From assembly GCA_013823625.1 (NCBI GenBank), contig PNMM01000002.1, positions 496,001-560,000 on the forward strand: 64,000 nt of DNA, given 5' to 3'. Below, piece by piece: positions 42,721 through 51,669 of the stretch. How positions within the stretch are numbered: position 1 is the stretch's first letter; every line of letters begins with the position of its first letter. Under the pieces are notes generated by a model. It made no database searches, was not told where the DNA came from, and was given only the letters and a program-made list of their open reading frames with translations. Both the position numbers and the translations under genes were made by a program. Source of the stretch: Microbacterium sp. (GTDB lineage Bacteria > Actinomycetota > Actinomycetes > Actinomycetales > Microbacteriaceae).

Positions 42721-45210
42721 TCATTGATAGATGACGTTCATGTCCCACTCGGTGGTGTCGTGAGCGGAGGTCGAGTTCGCAGCGGTAACGAACTGGACAC
42801 GGTCGCCGGCGCACAGAGTCAAAGCAAACCGGAAGGGAACCGCCGACACGCTTGACAGCGCGTGTGACCCTCCGCCGCTCGGCCAGACCTGTGTACCGTT
42901 TCGCATGATCCGGACCAGGACGCCGTCACCTCCCGCTTGGAGTTTCTCCGCACGGCCCGTGACGATCACGTTTCCGGCCCGGGGCGCGACAAAGGTTCTC
43001 ACCGATTCTGCGCCGACGTCCGGATGCTGCCAGCTGGAAGCCGATTGAGCCCAGGTTGATGTCCCTTGCCACCGCGACGACCCAAGGCTCCAATTCATCG
43101 GGGCGATGGTGCGCACCCCGCCGGGATAGGTCCACTGTTCATAGTGCCATCCACCTGATCCCTGCGTACTTGAGAACGAACGCCGCGCGTTGAAACTGTC
43201 GGCAGGGTACTTGAACTGCCGAACGTAGTCGCGCGTCATGTTCCAGAACACGTCGTCTTGGATCTCGCCCGCGGCGTTGTACCACCGCTCCCACGTGCCA
43301 GGCACGAGAAGGCTCGTGTCTGCGACCTCCGTCGCTGTACCCTCTGCGAACTCGTTGAAGGAGTTGATGATTACCGTATTTGTGCGAGGCGATCGGTCCA
43401 GGATCACATCCCAGACCTTCTTGGAGTAGTAGTTGGTGTTGTCACGCAAGACTGGAGGGTATCCAGGCACTTGGTTTGACCACCCCGGCATCGCGACCAT
43501 CGCGCGATCATCGCTAACGGTTCCGGACTGTGGAAGCTGCCATCCATACTCCCCTGGGAGGGCAACCCACGCAAAGCGAACCGTGAAGTTGTTGGTTGCT
43601 GACTTATCGCCACCGTATGCCATCCATGCGTCCTGGTTGGCCTTGGTGGTGTACACAACCAAGAGAGGTTTGCCGTTGACGTGGTAATTGAGCGCAGGAC
43701 CACCGTAAGCGGGATTGTTAGTGAACTCATCCCATACCTGACGGGCCTCCTGCTCGATGGTCTGTGGATCGTTCGTCCATTGAACACGACCGACAGCAAT
43801 TGCGTACTTGAGGTCGCGATTAGCGGGATTCTGGTTCCAGGTTGCCATCCGAGATGCGACAGTCGCGGCGCGATTGAGGATCGCCCCACCGACATTGTTC
43901 AGTCCGTTGGTTTCGTCCAACAACAGAAAGTCGATATGAGCACTCGAAATTTCAGAGAAATGCTCGTCGATAACCGCTGCGTCTCCACTGTCGTATTGCT
44001 GATATGCCCCAAGAACATGGGGTCGGTAGTTGATTGGCGGCTTCCCAGGAAATCCAGCCCACGTATTGACCGAAACCGAGTCCGCTGCAAGGTACCGTTC
44101 GACTTTCCAGGTGCCGCCGTTGAGGTTCGGGTAGAAAGCTATCGAGTCCCTCCAGTTGTAGGCGTCTCCACTCACACGTGCCTGAAAGACACTTGCAGCG
44201 CCAGCACCGAATCCGGAGTGCACGAGATAGTCGCCCTGCGGGTCTATCGAACGCAACGCCCGGTCATAGTGACGCGTGACGGTGTCACCCGGCTTGCCGT
44301 CGGCTGGTATAACCCCACCGATTGCCATGTCTCCGCTGAAGAAGACGTAGGGCTCTGCGAATCCATCGCCGTTGCCGTCTGCTACGTATTGACGAACCGA
44401 GCCGACTCCGTGGCCGGTCGTCCATAAGGTTGAGTCGCCGAAGGCGTTGCCTCCGGACATCGCTGCGTACCAACTGCCGTCAGCGGCGGTGTAATAAATT
44501 GCATCCAGCCGCCCATCCGCATTGGCATCGTCGATGAACTGTTCTGTAGAACCTGAACCGAATTGAGTGCGCCACGTTGTAACGGTGCCAAAACTGGTTC
44601 CCATTGACGGGGTCACAGCCCAATGGCCCCCCAGATCTGGCGTGAAGAAGCTCACAAGGTCCGCGCGTCCGTCTCCGGTAACGTCACCCACGAAACGCTT
44701 ATCAGCGTTGCTGCCAGACCCAGACTTCCAAAGTTGATACGGCGCAAACGCTTGGCCCGTGGAATTCGCTACGTACCAGTCCCCAGCGAGCGAGTCTCCG
44801 GAGATATCCGTATTGAAGAACGCGATCGCGTCCGCTCGCCCGTCTCCACTGACGTCGGCAAGGAACTGCTCGTCTGAGCCGACGCCGTGGCCACTTACCC
44901 ACGTCTGGACCGCCCCAAAGGCAGACCCCGTTGAGCGCGCAACTTGCCACGCACCCGCCCCATAAGTGACGGCGTCCCCGTATCCATCACCGTCAACGTC
45001 GGCTACAAACTGTTTGGTGCTCGCAGCCCCGAAACCAGACTTCCACTCTAGGTTTACCATCTGGCGCTTTGAGTACCAGGTCGAATACCAAATTCCGACG
45101 TCCCCCGCGGTCTCCGCGGCCGCCGGCGGACTTGGCATCGGGCTCAATACCGAACCAGCGACGATTGCCGCCGATGCGGCAACTGCAACCAGTGAACGTC
45201 TCACTTTCAT
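42721..45210 (-). CDS. Secreted FG-GAP repeat protein with GH99/GH71-like catalytic domain
   Basis: An 829-residue exported protein. The signal peptide (residues 1 to about 32) ends at APAAAETA-like sequence. A GIWYSTWY strand follows at 39-46. Then come about six FG-GAP/VCBS-like repeats (roughly 50-380), with calcium-loop-type motifs DVDGDGYGD 71-79, DVSGDGRAD 119-127, DVTGDGRAD 176-184, DANADGRLD 228-236 and DGNGDGFAE 278-286. The rest looks like a GH99/GH71/WbsX-type barrel (about 395-660): YDSGD, IDFLLLDETNGL 426-437, and NSFNEFAEGT 616-625. A beta-sandwich domain, possibly carbohydrate binding, ends the protein. The start has GGAGAAACC upstream. Specific glycan activity is inferred from position in the rhamnoside island. 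Confidence 0.75.
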   Translation of the reverse strand: MKVRRSLVAVAASAAIVAGSVLSPMPSPPAAAETAGDVGIWYSTWYSKRQMVNLEWKSGFGAASTKQFVADVDGDGYGDAVTYGAGAWQVARSTGSAFGAVQTWVSGHGVGSDEQFLADVSGDGRADAIAFFNTDISGDSLAGDWYVANSTGQAFAPYQLWKSGSGSNADKRFVGDVTGDGRADLVSFFTPDLGGHWAVTPSMGTSFGTVTTWRTQFGSGSTEQFIDDANADGRLDAIYYTAADGSWYAAMSGGNAFGDSTLWTTGHGVGSVRQYVADGNGDGFAEPYVFFSGDMAIGGVIPADGKPGDTVTRHYDRALRSIDPQGDYLVHSGFGAGAASVFQARVSGDAYNWRDSIAFYPNLNGGTWKVERYLAADSVSVNTWAGFPGKPPINYRPHVLGAYQQYDSGDAAVIDEHFSEISSAHIDFLLLDETNGLNNVGGAILNRAATVASRMATWNQNPANRDLKYAIAVGRVQWTNDPQTIEQEARQVWDEFTNNPAYGGPALNYHVNGKPLLVVYTTKANQDAWMAYGGDKSATNNFTVRFAWVALPGEYGWQLPQSGTVSDDRAMVAMPGWSNQVPGYPPVLRDNTNYYSKKVWDVILDRSPRTNTVIINSFNEFAEGTATEVADTSLLVPGTWERWYNAAGEIQDDVFWNMTRDYVRQFKYPADSFNARRSFSSTQGSGGWHYEQWTYPGGVRTIAPMNWSLGSSRWQGTSTWAQSASSWQHPDVGAESVRTFVAPRAGNVIVTGRAEKLQAGGDGVLVRIMRNGTQVWPSGGGSHALSSVSAVPFRFALTLCAGDRVQFVTAANSTSAHDTTEWDMNVIYQ

Positions 45211-45233
45211 GGTTTCTCCTCAGGAAGCACTTC

Positions 45234-45250
45234 ATTGGGACTTTCCCAAT
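45234..45250. promoter_or_regulatory. Perfect inverted repeat upstream of the FG-GAP/GH protein
   Basis: ATTGGGA-CTT-TCCCAAT, a perfect 7-bp palindrome with a 3-base centre, lies 24 bases upstream of the start codon at 45210. It may be an operator in the 153-bp gap between this gene and the GH127-like gene. No regulator is assigned. Confidence 0.5.
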
Positions 45251-45363
45251 CCGAGTAAACAATGCTCGAGCCCGCGGGCGTTCCGATCTGCCAGTCTTGT
45301 GCTAGAAATGACGAATTTTGTCCTGATCTCGAGCTGTCATCATGAGGATTGGACGCCTTTGTG

Positions 45364-46875
45364 CTATTCCTGCAAAGGTGGTGACGCAAGGTTTACGCTC
45401 TCTGGACCGTCCGCTCCGTGTGCGCCGGTCACGCTGGCCAACGAGGCGACGCGAGGGCCGGGCGGTGTCTCTACCAGAACCTCAAGGACCGGACCTCTCC
45501 GGCTGAGCGTGATGCCGTCGATGTGTTCCGTCGTAATCGGAAAGCTCCACGCCATAGCAGCGGAACTCCCAGGGAACGGTTCGAGCTGTATTGCCGCTGC
45601 CGAGTCTTCGATTGAGATCTCGACACTGAGCGGCGATGCGCCAAGTGGGGCCGACACAGTCTCCAGAGTGATTGATGCCGGTGACCACAGACTCACCCGC
45701 TGCGCGATCTGCCACTCTCCTGCTTCTGTGGTGATCCAATGCCAACCGGGGTAGAGATCTGAGATCACAAAGACGGATTCTTCGAGTCGCGCCGAGGTCT
45801 CGCGAGCTTCGAGCAGACCGAGGGCGCCGCGCATCGTGCAACACCAATGTGCGTCGTGCGTGAGTGCTCGAAGTGTCGGCGACTCTGGCGTGGCAATACT
45901 GTCGAGCCCGAAGCTTCCGTCAGCTCGCTCCGCGTATTCGAGACCGTTTCGGGCAATGCGCGTCGCATCTCGTCGAAAACTCTCATCCCCCGTCAATTGG
46001 TAGAGGGCTGTAGCGGCACCGAGGGAGTCGACGATAGCGCAGGGCTCCGTCCAGGAATCCGCTCGCCCAAACCAGTTGAACGTCGCATGGTTGAGTGTTC
46101 GACCTGCGCGGACATAGTCACGATAGAGCGACTCGGCAACAGCAGCCGCGCGCGGGTGTCCGGTCGCTTGCGCCCAGTCGCCGAAGTTTCGGCACGCAGC
46201 GAGGACCGCGTGGAGTTGCGCCCCTGCAGACACGACATCCAGGGATGCTGCTTTTTCGACGAAGTCGTTGATCATGGAGGCGAGATCCGCACGCCTCGTC
46301 TCCAGGGCCGCCGGCACTAGCCCGTTGAGCGTGAGAAGTACGCACCAGACGTCGGTCGATAGCGTCCAACCATCGACTTCCTCCACCGACGTGCCCGATG
46401 GCCCGCCCGCATCCGTACTTCGCACCGCCGACCACGGGTACTCGGTTTTCAACAGCGCAGGCACTACAAGTTCGTCGATAACTCTCAGCGCGGCGGTTCT
46501 CGAGCGAACGTCACCGGTCACGTAGAAGTACTGCAGCAGACCCGAGACAACCCATCCATGGCACGCGACCTGCTGCTCATCAATGACCTCACCAAGGGGC
46601 TCCCCAAGGTAGCCACGTGCCTCGAGCGCGTCGAGCAGTCCCGCGTTCAGCTCCTCGGCGCGAGCTCGGGTCGGCAATCCAGCTCGCGCGAATCTGCTGA
46701 GCGACAGGAGAAGCCTCCCGGCCAAGTCTCCGGGCCACGGATCGGTCACCGTGCGAGCAATGACCTCTGATGGGTCGTAGTCGTTACGCAGAAGTCGCTC
46801 CACCGAGGCGCTAAGCCTCTCATCTGCACTCAGGTCAGGTTCAAACAGGCAAGGTTCAGGCCTTACGTCGGTCAC
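45364..46875 (-). CDS. Putative GH127-like (alpha/alpha)6-barrel glycoside hydrolase
   Basis: A 503-residue cytoplasmic protein with no signal peptide. It has a helical first half with repeated VSGLLQYFYVTGD-like elements, characteristic of (alpha/alpha)6 barrels. A Cys-Cys pair in HDAHWCCTMRG (about residues 340-350) recalls the DUF1680/GH127 zinc/cysteine site. A beta domain follows (LEVLVETPPG). The resemblance is weak and the family call tentative; a polysaccharide lyase or an unrelated barrel is possible. Its start overlaps the GH78 stop by 4 bases and it lies in the rhamnoside operon, so it probably works on the same substrate. Confidence 0.55.
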   Translation of the reverse strand: MTDVRPEPCLFEPDLSADERLSASVERLLRNDYDPSEVIARTVTDPWPGDLAGRLLLSLSRFARAGLPTRARAEELNAGLLDALEARGYLGEPLGEVIDEQQVACHGWVVSGLLQYFYVTGDVRSRTAALRVIDELVVPALLKTEYPWSAVRSTDAGGPSGTSVEEVDGWTLSTDVWCVLLTLNGLVPAALETRRADLASMINDFVEKAASLDVVSAGAQLHAVLAACRNFGDWAQATGHPRAAAVAESLYRDYVRAGRTLNHATFNWFGRADSWTEPCAIVDSLGAATALYQLTGDESFRRDATRIARNGLEYAERADGSFGLDSIATPESPTLRALTHDAHWCCTMRGALGLLEARETSARLEESVFVISDLYPGWHWITTEAGEWQIAQRVSLWSPASITLETVSAPLGASPLSVEISIEDSAAAIQLEPFPGSSAAMAWSFPITTEHIDGITLSRRGPVLEVLVETPPGPRVASLASVTGAHGADGPESVNLASPPLQE

Positions 46876-49424
46876 CCGTCTCTCCTCACTTCGATCGGCT
46901 GCTCGCGGTGGACACGGGCGTGGCTGTGGAAGATGTGATTGCCAGACCCCACCATCACCGGGAGTTCACCCGGGAGGAGGATCTCGGCGGCCCCCTCAAG
47001 TGGAACGTCGACAACGATTTCGACTCGCCCGTCGTCGGACCGGCACCACCTAGTCGCGTAAGTGCCGCGCGGTGAGGAATGTCGAGTCGATGCTGAGGCC
47101 ACGTCATGCAGAAAGACGGGTTCTACTACCGCAGTTGCCCACCCGATTGAATCTCCTCTTTGGCGAAGCCCTGCTACACGACCCTGCAGCCAGTGGTCAA
47201 TCATTCCCAGCATGAAGTGATTGTGAGAGCCTTCTCCGACCTCTAGCCTCTGGGCCGACCACGTTTCCGCAAGGGCGGTCACACCTCGAGCAAGCTGCAT
47301 ACCGTAACCGGGGACATCTGTGCGCGTGATGATTCTGTAGACGAGATCAGCCATGTCATGCTGTGTGAGGGCGTCAACCAGCTCTTCGAACGTCACCTCG
47401 CCCACAGTGAAGCGCCATCCGTCTTGCTCAATGCGGGCGACCAGCCTGCGAAGAAACTCCTTGGCGCTTGCATCATCACCTCGCCGCTCAGCGAGCGACA
47501 TCCTGATGGTCAGTTCTGACTGCGACGCCGACGGTGAAAATGTCAACTGCTCGATAGCAGCCAAGACCCTGTTCCGCCGCTGGAGCGTGTGACTTGCCCA
47601 GGTTGAATCTCCCATGATTCCCGCTATTTCCTGGGCAGCCTCAAGCAAGCGGACATAGCCGAACGACGCCACCAATACGCGGGGTGTCGAGACATCGAGT
47701 GCAATCCAGTCACCCAATCCGACATCGATCAGACAGTTGGATTCGATATCGCTGAGGTGTCGGAGGTACGCCTTCATTGCAGGGAGGTTGTCCTCCAGTA
47801 CGCGTCGGTCTCCGTACTGGCGATAGTGCTTCAGAGGTAGGTGAAGGATCGCAGATCCCCAATTAACATCAAACCGGAACGCGTCGGGGTCCCCTTCATA
47901 CGCGTGCCCTGTGAAATCGACGAACTCAGGGGCGATATTTGGGATGGCTCCATTCGGAAGCTGCGCCCGGCGTATGTGGTGAAGTGAGTCGCGGAGGTGA
48001 GCTTCGCAGTCGAAGTTCCGAACGAGCAAGTCGAAACAGAGATACAGCTGCTCGATCCAGCCGAGCTTCTCACGATGAGGGCAGTCCGTGAAGACGCTGA
48101 ACATATTGCCCTGCACCGCGCGGACACTCACGTCGTGCAGTGCCGCGAGAAACGCGTCCGAGCTCGTGAACTCCCCGACGCTTGCGTTCGACGCACGAAC
48201 CACCATTGCCTTCACGCCGACGTCATCCGCACCCTGAAGTTCGACGTATCGGAATCCGTGATACGTGAATCGAGGGTGCCAATCTCCACTCGTCGCTGGT
48301 GGAATCACCAGGCTGTCGTAGATGGGGCTACCCGTGCTGTCTTGATCGACTCCAATGGGCGTCGCTTGTTCGGCCGGAAGCAAACGCACCTGGCGTTCAT
48401 GCGGGCTCGAGCTCCAATGAACGAGTGGCCAGCCGGCAATGTTGGTGCCAAAGTCGATGAGCCGGCCCGCCGGCACGGTCACCGCACGCGTCTCGTCAAG
48501 TACGTCAACGACGCGCAAGGGCGGATACTCAGGCCACCAAATCTCTGGGGGACTCCAGGGCGCCCGGGCCGCGGGCAGGGAATCGATTTCAGACCAAGGC
48601 TCGGGCAATCTAGCGTCGAAGTCCTCCCCGCCGTACCAGTGCGTCAGCACGGTCGCTCCCCGTCCACACTGGGTCTCCCCGGCCGACGTGAGCGAGATTC
48701 GAGATGACTCTCCCAGTTGCTCGAGAATCGCGATCAGGGCGAGCGGTCGGCTCTCCGCCGTGAACTTCGCGTATCGATCAGCGTTTGGCGGCAGCCAATA
48801 TGGTCCTGATGCGATCTCAATGGTGAGCGTGTGCGCGCCCTCCGCCAAGGAGCCGAGGTCGTAGGTCGATGCGGCTACTTCAGTCACAAGATCGCTGTAG
48901 CCGGGGCCGAGCAGGCGGTCGGTAAGTTCGCGTCCATCGACCCGTAGCTCGACGACGCCAGACGCGGCGAGATGCACAAGCGTTCTCGTGTCGGACGTCT
49001 GACTGTGGAACGGCATCGCGAACCAGACCGATCCTGCACGATGATCTGAGCCCGGCGCCGCAAGTTCAGGATGGGTGATCCATTCGGCGCCTGAAGACTC
49101 CAGGTCCGGCGCAACAGTGAACCGGCTGACCTCACTCCAGGTCGTCTGGTCCCCTCGACGTGCTCCAACGGCCCAGTACACGGTCCGCCATGGGGGCGTA
49201 CTGACGGTGATCTCCCTCGAAGAGGGCGGTAGTTCAACCGTCAGATTCTCACGCTCGTCACCTCCGGACACGGACCGACGTTGGGGGCCGAGAGAGACAA
49301 TGATTTGATCACTCGATCCCGCGCCGTCGTCGCCGGCGTGCCACGTCAAGCGAGTCCGACGACTGGCCACCGACAGCGGATCGTGCAAGCCGTTCGCGCG
49401 AAGTGTAGTAAAGGGTGCGTACAT
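46872..49424 (-). CDS. Alpha-L-rhamnosidase, glycoside hydrolase family 78
   Basis: An 850-residue GH78-type enzyme that would remove terminal alpha-L-rhamnose. It has two N-terminal beta domains (residues 1 to about 320), then the (alpha/alpha)6 catalytic domain. The GH78 hallmark lies near residues 440-455 (TDCPHREKLGWIEQ), followed by helices with CFDLLVRNF and GDWIALDVS. There is no signal peptide, so it is likely to act on imported rhamnosides. The start follows a hairpin after the binding-protein gene. It sits between the ABC importer genes and the GH127-like gene, consistent with a single transcription unit. Confidence 0.9.
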   Translation of the reverse strand: MYAPFTTLRANGLHDPLSVASRRTRLTWHAGDDGAGSSDQIIVSLGPQRRSVSGGDERENLTVELPPSSREITVSTPPWRTVYWAVGARRGDQTTWSEVSRFTVAPDLESSGAEWITHPELAAPGSDHRAGSVWFAMPFHSQTSDTRTLVHLAASGVVELRVDGRELTDRLLGPGYSDLVTEVAASTYDLGSLAEGAHTLTIEIASGPYWLPPNADRYAKFTAESRPLALIAILEQLGESSRISLTSAGETQCGRGATVLTHWYGGEDFDARLPEPWSEIDSLPAARAPWSPPEIWWPEYPPLRVVDVLDETRAVTVPAGRLIDFGTNIAGWPLVHWSSSPHERQVRLLPAEQATPIGVDQDSTGSPIYDSLVIPPATSGDWHPRFTYHGFRYVELQGADDVGVKAMVVRASNASVGEFTSSDAFLAALHDVSVRAVQGNMFSVFTDCPHREKLGWIEQLYLCFDLLVRNFDCEAHLRDSLHHIRRAQLPNGAIPNIAPEFVDFTGHAYEGDPDAFRFDVNWGSAILHLPLKHYRQYGDRRVLEDNLPAMKAYLRHLSDIESNCLIDVGLGDWIALDVSTPRVLVASFGYVRLLEAAQEIAGIMGDSTWASHTLQRRNRVLAAIEQLTFSPSASQSELTIRMSLAERRGDDASAKEFLRRLVARIEQDGWRFTVGEVTFEELVDALTQHDMADLVYRIITRTDVPGYGMQLARGVTALAETWSAQRLEVGEGSHNHFMLGMIDHWLQGRVAGLRQRGDSIGWATAVVEPVFLHDVASASTRHSSPRGTYATRWCRSDDGRVEIVVDVPLEGAAEILLPGELPVMVGSGNHIFHSHARVHREQPIEVRRDG

Positions 49425-49497
49425 TTGTCCCGATCACTGTGAAGGGCGCACCCAGCGAGCTGCCCGATAGACGAAGAGTGGTCACGCCGAAAAGGTG

Positions 49498-49529
49498 GGG
49501 TGGCGGACCGCTGCAACGGCCCGCCACCC
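49498..49529 (-). terminator. Strong hairpin after the binding-protein gene
   Basis: On the minus strand a 13-bp stem (one G-T wobble; arms 49498-49510 and 49517-49529) with a 6-base loop lies between the binding-protein stop and the GH78 gene. CCTTTT follows a few bases later. It may attenuate transcription into the downstream glycosidases or protect the binding-protein mRNA. Confidence 0.7.
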
Positions 49530-49536
49530 GTTTCAT

Positions 49537-50796
49537 CTACTGCGCTTGCCGATCTGCCTCGAAGGCCGCGTCCAGCTTCTCCGCCGCAGAGCCAGGCGTG
49601 TCGCTGCCCAGCAGGATCGACTGAGACACCTCATTGAGTGCGTCCTGCGTCTTACTGCCCAGCCAGCCCTGGTCGGGCCACGGCCCGGTCTTGCCGGAGC
49701 TCACGAAGCCGAGAACAACCAGCTGGTTCGGGCTGTCAGCCTCGAACGAGTCGTTCGGCAGCGAGGGGGCCCCCTTCGCGGCCGTCGCGTACGCGTTCTG
49801 CGCTTCCGCGGTTGCCAGGAAGTCGATGAACAGACGCGCGTTGTCCTGGTTCTCCGACGCCGCATTGATGCCGAACCCGGACGAGTCAGCGACTGCCATG
49901 TAGTTGTCGCCCGAATCGTCCGTCGGGAAGGCAGCGATGCTGAAGCTGGCTCCCTCCTCGGCCAATGACTCGATGTACGAGGTGTCGGAGAACGCGAACG
50001 TCGCGAGCGCGCTTCCGCCGATCAACTGTTCGAACGCCACGTTGAAGTCCGTACCGGTCGGCCCTTCGTTGAAGCAGCCGGCCTCGCTCATCTCCTGCTG
50101 AATCTCGAAAGCGCGCTCCCATCCGGAGCCCGCGAACGTCTCGTTGCCGGCGATCTGCTCGGAGGTGAAGGCGGGGTTTGGTCCGTAGACAAGCGAGGCC
50201 ACCATCGCATAAGTGGGAACGGCGCTGCCACCCTGAAGGAACAGCGAGTACGCAGCGATGCCCGCGGCCTTCGCATCCGCGCACAGCTCGAGCACCTCAG
50301 AGTAGGTCTCCGGAATCGAGAGTCCAAGTTCGGCCAGAGTGTCGTCGTTGTAGACCGGACCAAGACCAAGCGCGCCGATCGGGACGGACACCAGCTTGCC
50401 GTCGTTCGCAAACAGGTTGCTCTGCGTTTGCGAGAGCTCCCCGGCCCAGGTGGCGTCAGAGAGGTCGACAAGCTGGCCCGCCTCATCGAGCTGAACAACG
50501 CCCAGAGCGTTACCGGCACCCGGGAAGGTGCGAATCACGTCCGCCGCAGTCCCCGCGGCCAGTGCTGTGCGAATGAACGTCGGGTAGTCGGACCCGCCGT
50601 CGACGATTTCGACGTCGATGTCCGGGTACTCAGTCTCGAACGCGGCGACAGCCGCCTCGAGGGGAGCAATGTTGTCGGTAGCAACCGTGAGGGTTCCCTC
50701 CGCTGCCGGCTCTTCTGTCGCGGTCGAACAACCGCTCAGGACAAGGGCGGTGAGCGCGATTCCGCTCGCCGCCACCATTGCACTACGTCGTGACAT
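49537..50796 (-). CDS. Rhamnoside ABC transporter binding lipoprotein
   Basis: A 419-residue family 1 solute-binding protein. Signal and lipobox: a basic start, ALTALVLSGC with Cys23 lipidated. The mature part has GTLTVATDNIAPLEAAVAAFETEYPDIDVEIV and a GPVYNDDTLAELGL segment, then the WPDQGWLGSKTQDAL segment near the C-terminus. It is third in the ABC unit with the two permeases upstream at 50843 and 51670. The inferred ligand, a rhamnose-containing oligosaccharide, follows from the neighbouring GH78 gene and the AraC regulator, not from the sequence. Confidence 0.88.
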   Translation of the reverse strand: MSRRSAMVAASGIALTALVLSGCSTATEEPAAEGTLTVATDNIAPLEAAVAAFETEYPDIDVEIVDGGSDYPTFIRTALAAGTAADVIRTFPGAGNALGVVQLDEAGQLVDLSDATWAGELSQTQSNLFANDGKLVSVPIGALGLGPVYNDDTLAELGLSIPETYSEVLELCADAKAAGIAAYSLFLQGGSAVPTYAMVASLVYGPNPAFTSEQIAGNETFAGSGWERAFEIQQEMSEAGCFNEGPTGTDFNVAFEQLIGGSALATFAFSDTSYIESLAEEGASFSIAAFPTDDSGDNYMAVADSSGFGINAASENQDNARLFIDFLATAEAQNAYATAAKGAPSLPNDSFEADSPNQLVVLGFVSSGKTGPWPDQGWLGSKTQDALNEVSQSILLGSDTPGSAAEKLDAAFEADRQAQ

Positions 50797-50842
50797 GGGT
50801 GTACCTCTTCTCTTGATGGGGTGGGTGGGATGGCTGAGAGAT

Positions 50843-51667
50843 TCAGCCCTTCAAGCCGCCTGCAAAGCCTTGAATGATGTACTTCTGCAGGGCGAAGTAG
50901 GCGACGAGAATCGGTGCCGCAGAGATGACGAGGGCTGCGAACACGGCCGGCCAGTCTGCGGTGTAGGTGCGAACGAATCCGCTGATGCGGACCGGAAGGG
51001 TTTCATTGCCAGTTCCAGAAAGAAACAGCAGCGGCACGAAGAAGCTGTTCCAGATCGAGATCCCAGCCAAGATGGCGACCGTGCCGAGAGCCGGCCGCAT
51101 GAGCGGAACCACGATGTACCAGAAGATCCGAATCGGGCCGCATCCGTCGAGCGCGGCGGCATCTTCGAAGTCGAGGGGGCTCTCGCGGAGAAACATTGTG
51201 ATCACGAAGACCGCGAACGGGATCGAATGACCGGCGCCGACGAGGATGACCGCCAGAATGCTTCCGTTTAGTCCAATGTCCCGCATGCTGATAAAGAGCG
51301 GTAGTACTCCCAACTGCAAAGGGATCACGAGCCCCAACATGAAGACGTAGAACAAGCCCCTCGACCACCCGGCCGTGATGCGCGCCAGCATGTACGACGC
51401 AAGCGACGCAACGAGAAGAACAATGAGGACGCTGGCGACCAGGACCACGATGCTGTTAACCAGAGCAGGGCCGAGCTTGCCGTCAACCCACGCCCTCGCG
51501 AAGTTCTCGAGACTGTACTCGCCTTCTATCGTGAGAGCGCCCGTGGAGTTGCGGGGTGCCTTCAATGCAAGGTTGACGAGTGCAAACAGCGGGACGACGA
51601 ACGCGGCCGCTGCGATCCAGAGTGTTACTTCCAAGACGAAGGTTCGGCCCGTGTATCGGTTGATCAC
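50843..51667 (-). CDS. ABC transporter permease, MalG type
   Basis: A 274-residue sugar permease with about six helices. Visible elements are LWIAAAAFVVPLFALVNLAL, the LVASLASYMLARI segment, FYVFMLGLVIPLQLGVLPLFI, the coupling loop PLDFEDAAALDGCGPIRIF and a C-terminal tail ending IIQGFAGGLKG. It follows the MalF-type gene by 2 bases. Together they form the channel of the rhamnoside importer. No ATPase gene is nearby. Confidence 0.93.
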   Translation of the reverse strand: MINRYTGRTFVLEVTLWIAAAAFVVPLFALVNLALKAPRNSTGALTIEGEYSLENFARAWVDGKLGPALVNSIVVLVASVLIVLLVASLASYMLARITAGWSRGLFYVFMLGLVIPLQLGVLPLFISMRDIGLNGSILAVILVGAGHSIPFAVFVITMFLRESPLDFEDAAALDGCGPIRIFWYIVVPLMRPALGTVAILAGISIWNSFFVPLLFLSGTGNETLPVRISGFVRTYTADWPAVFAALVISAAPILVAYFALQKYIIQGFAGGLKG

Positions 51668-51669
51668 GA

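Noticed and set aside
43681-44427. A 248-codon plus-strand frame inside the FG-GAP gene
   Set aside because: It is antisense to a protein with clear signal peptide and repeats, and it shows no domain.
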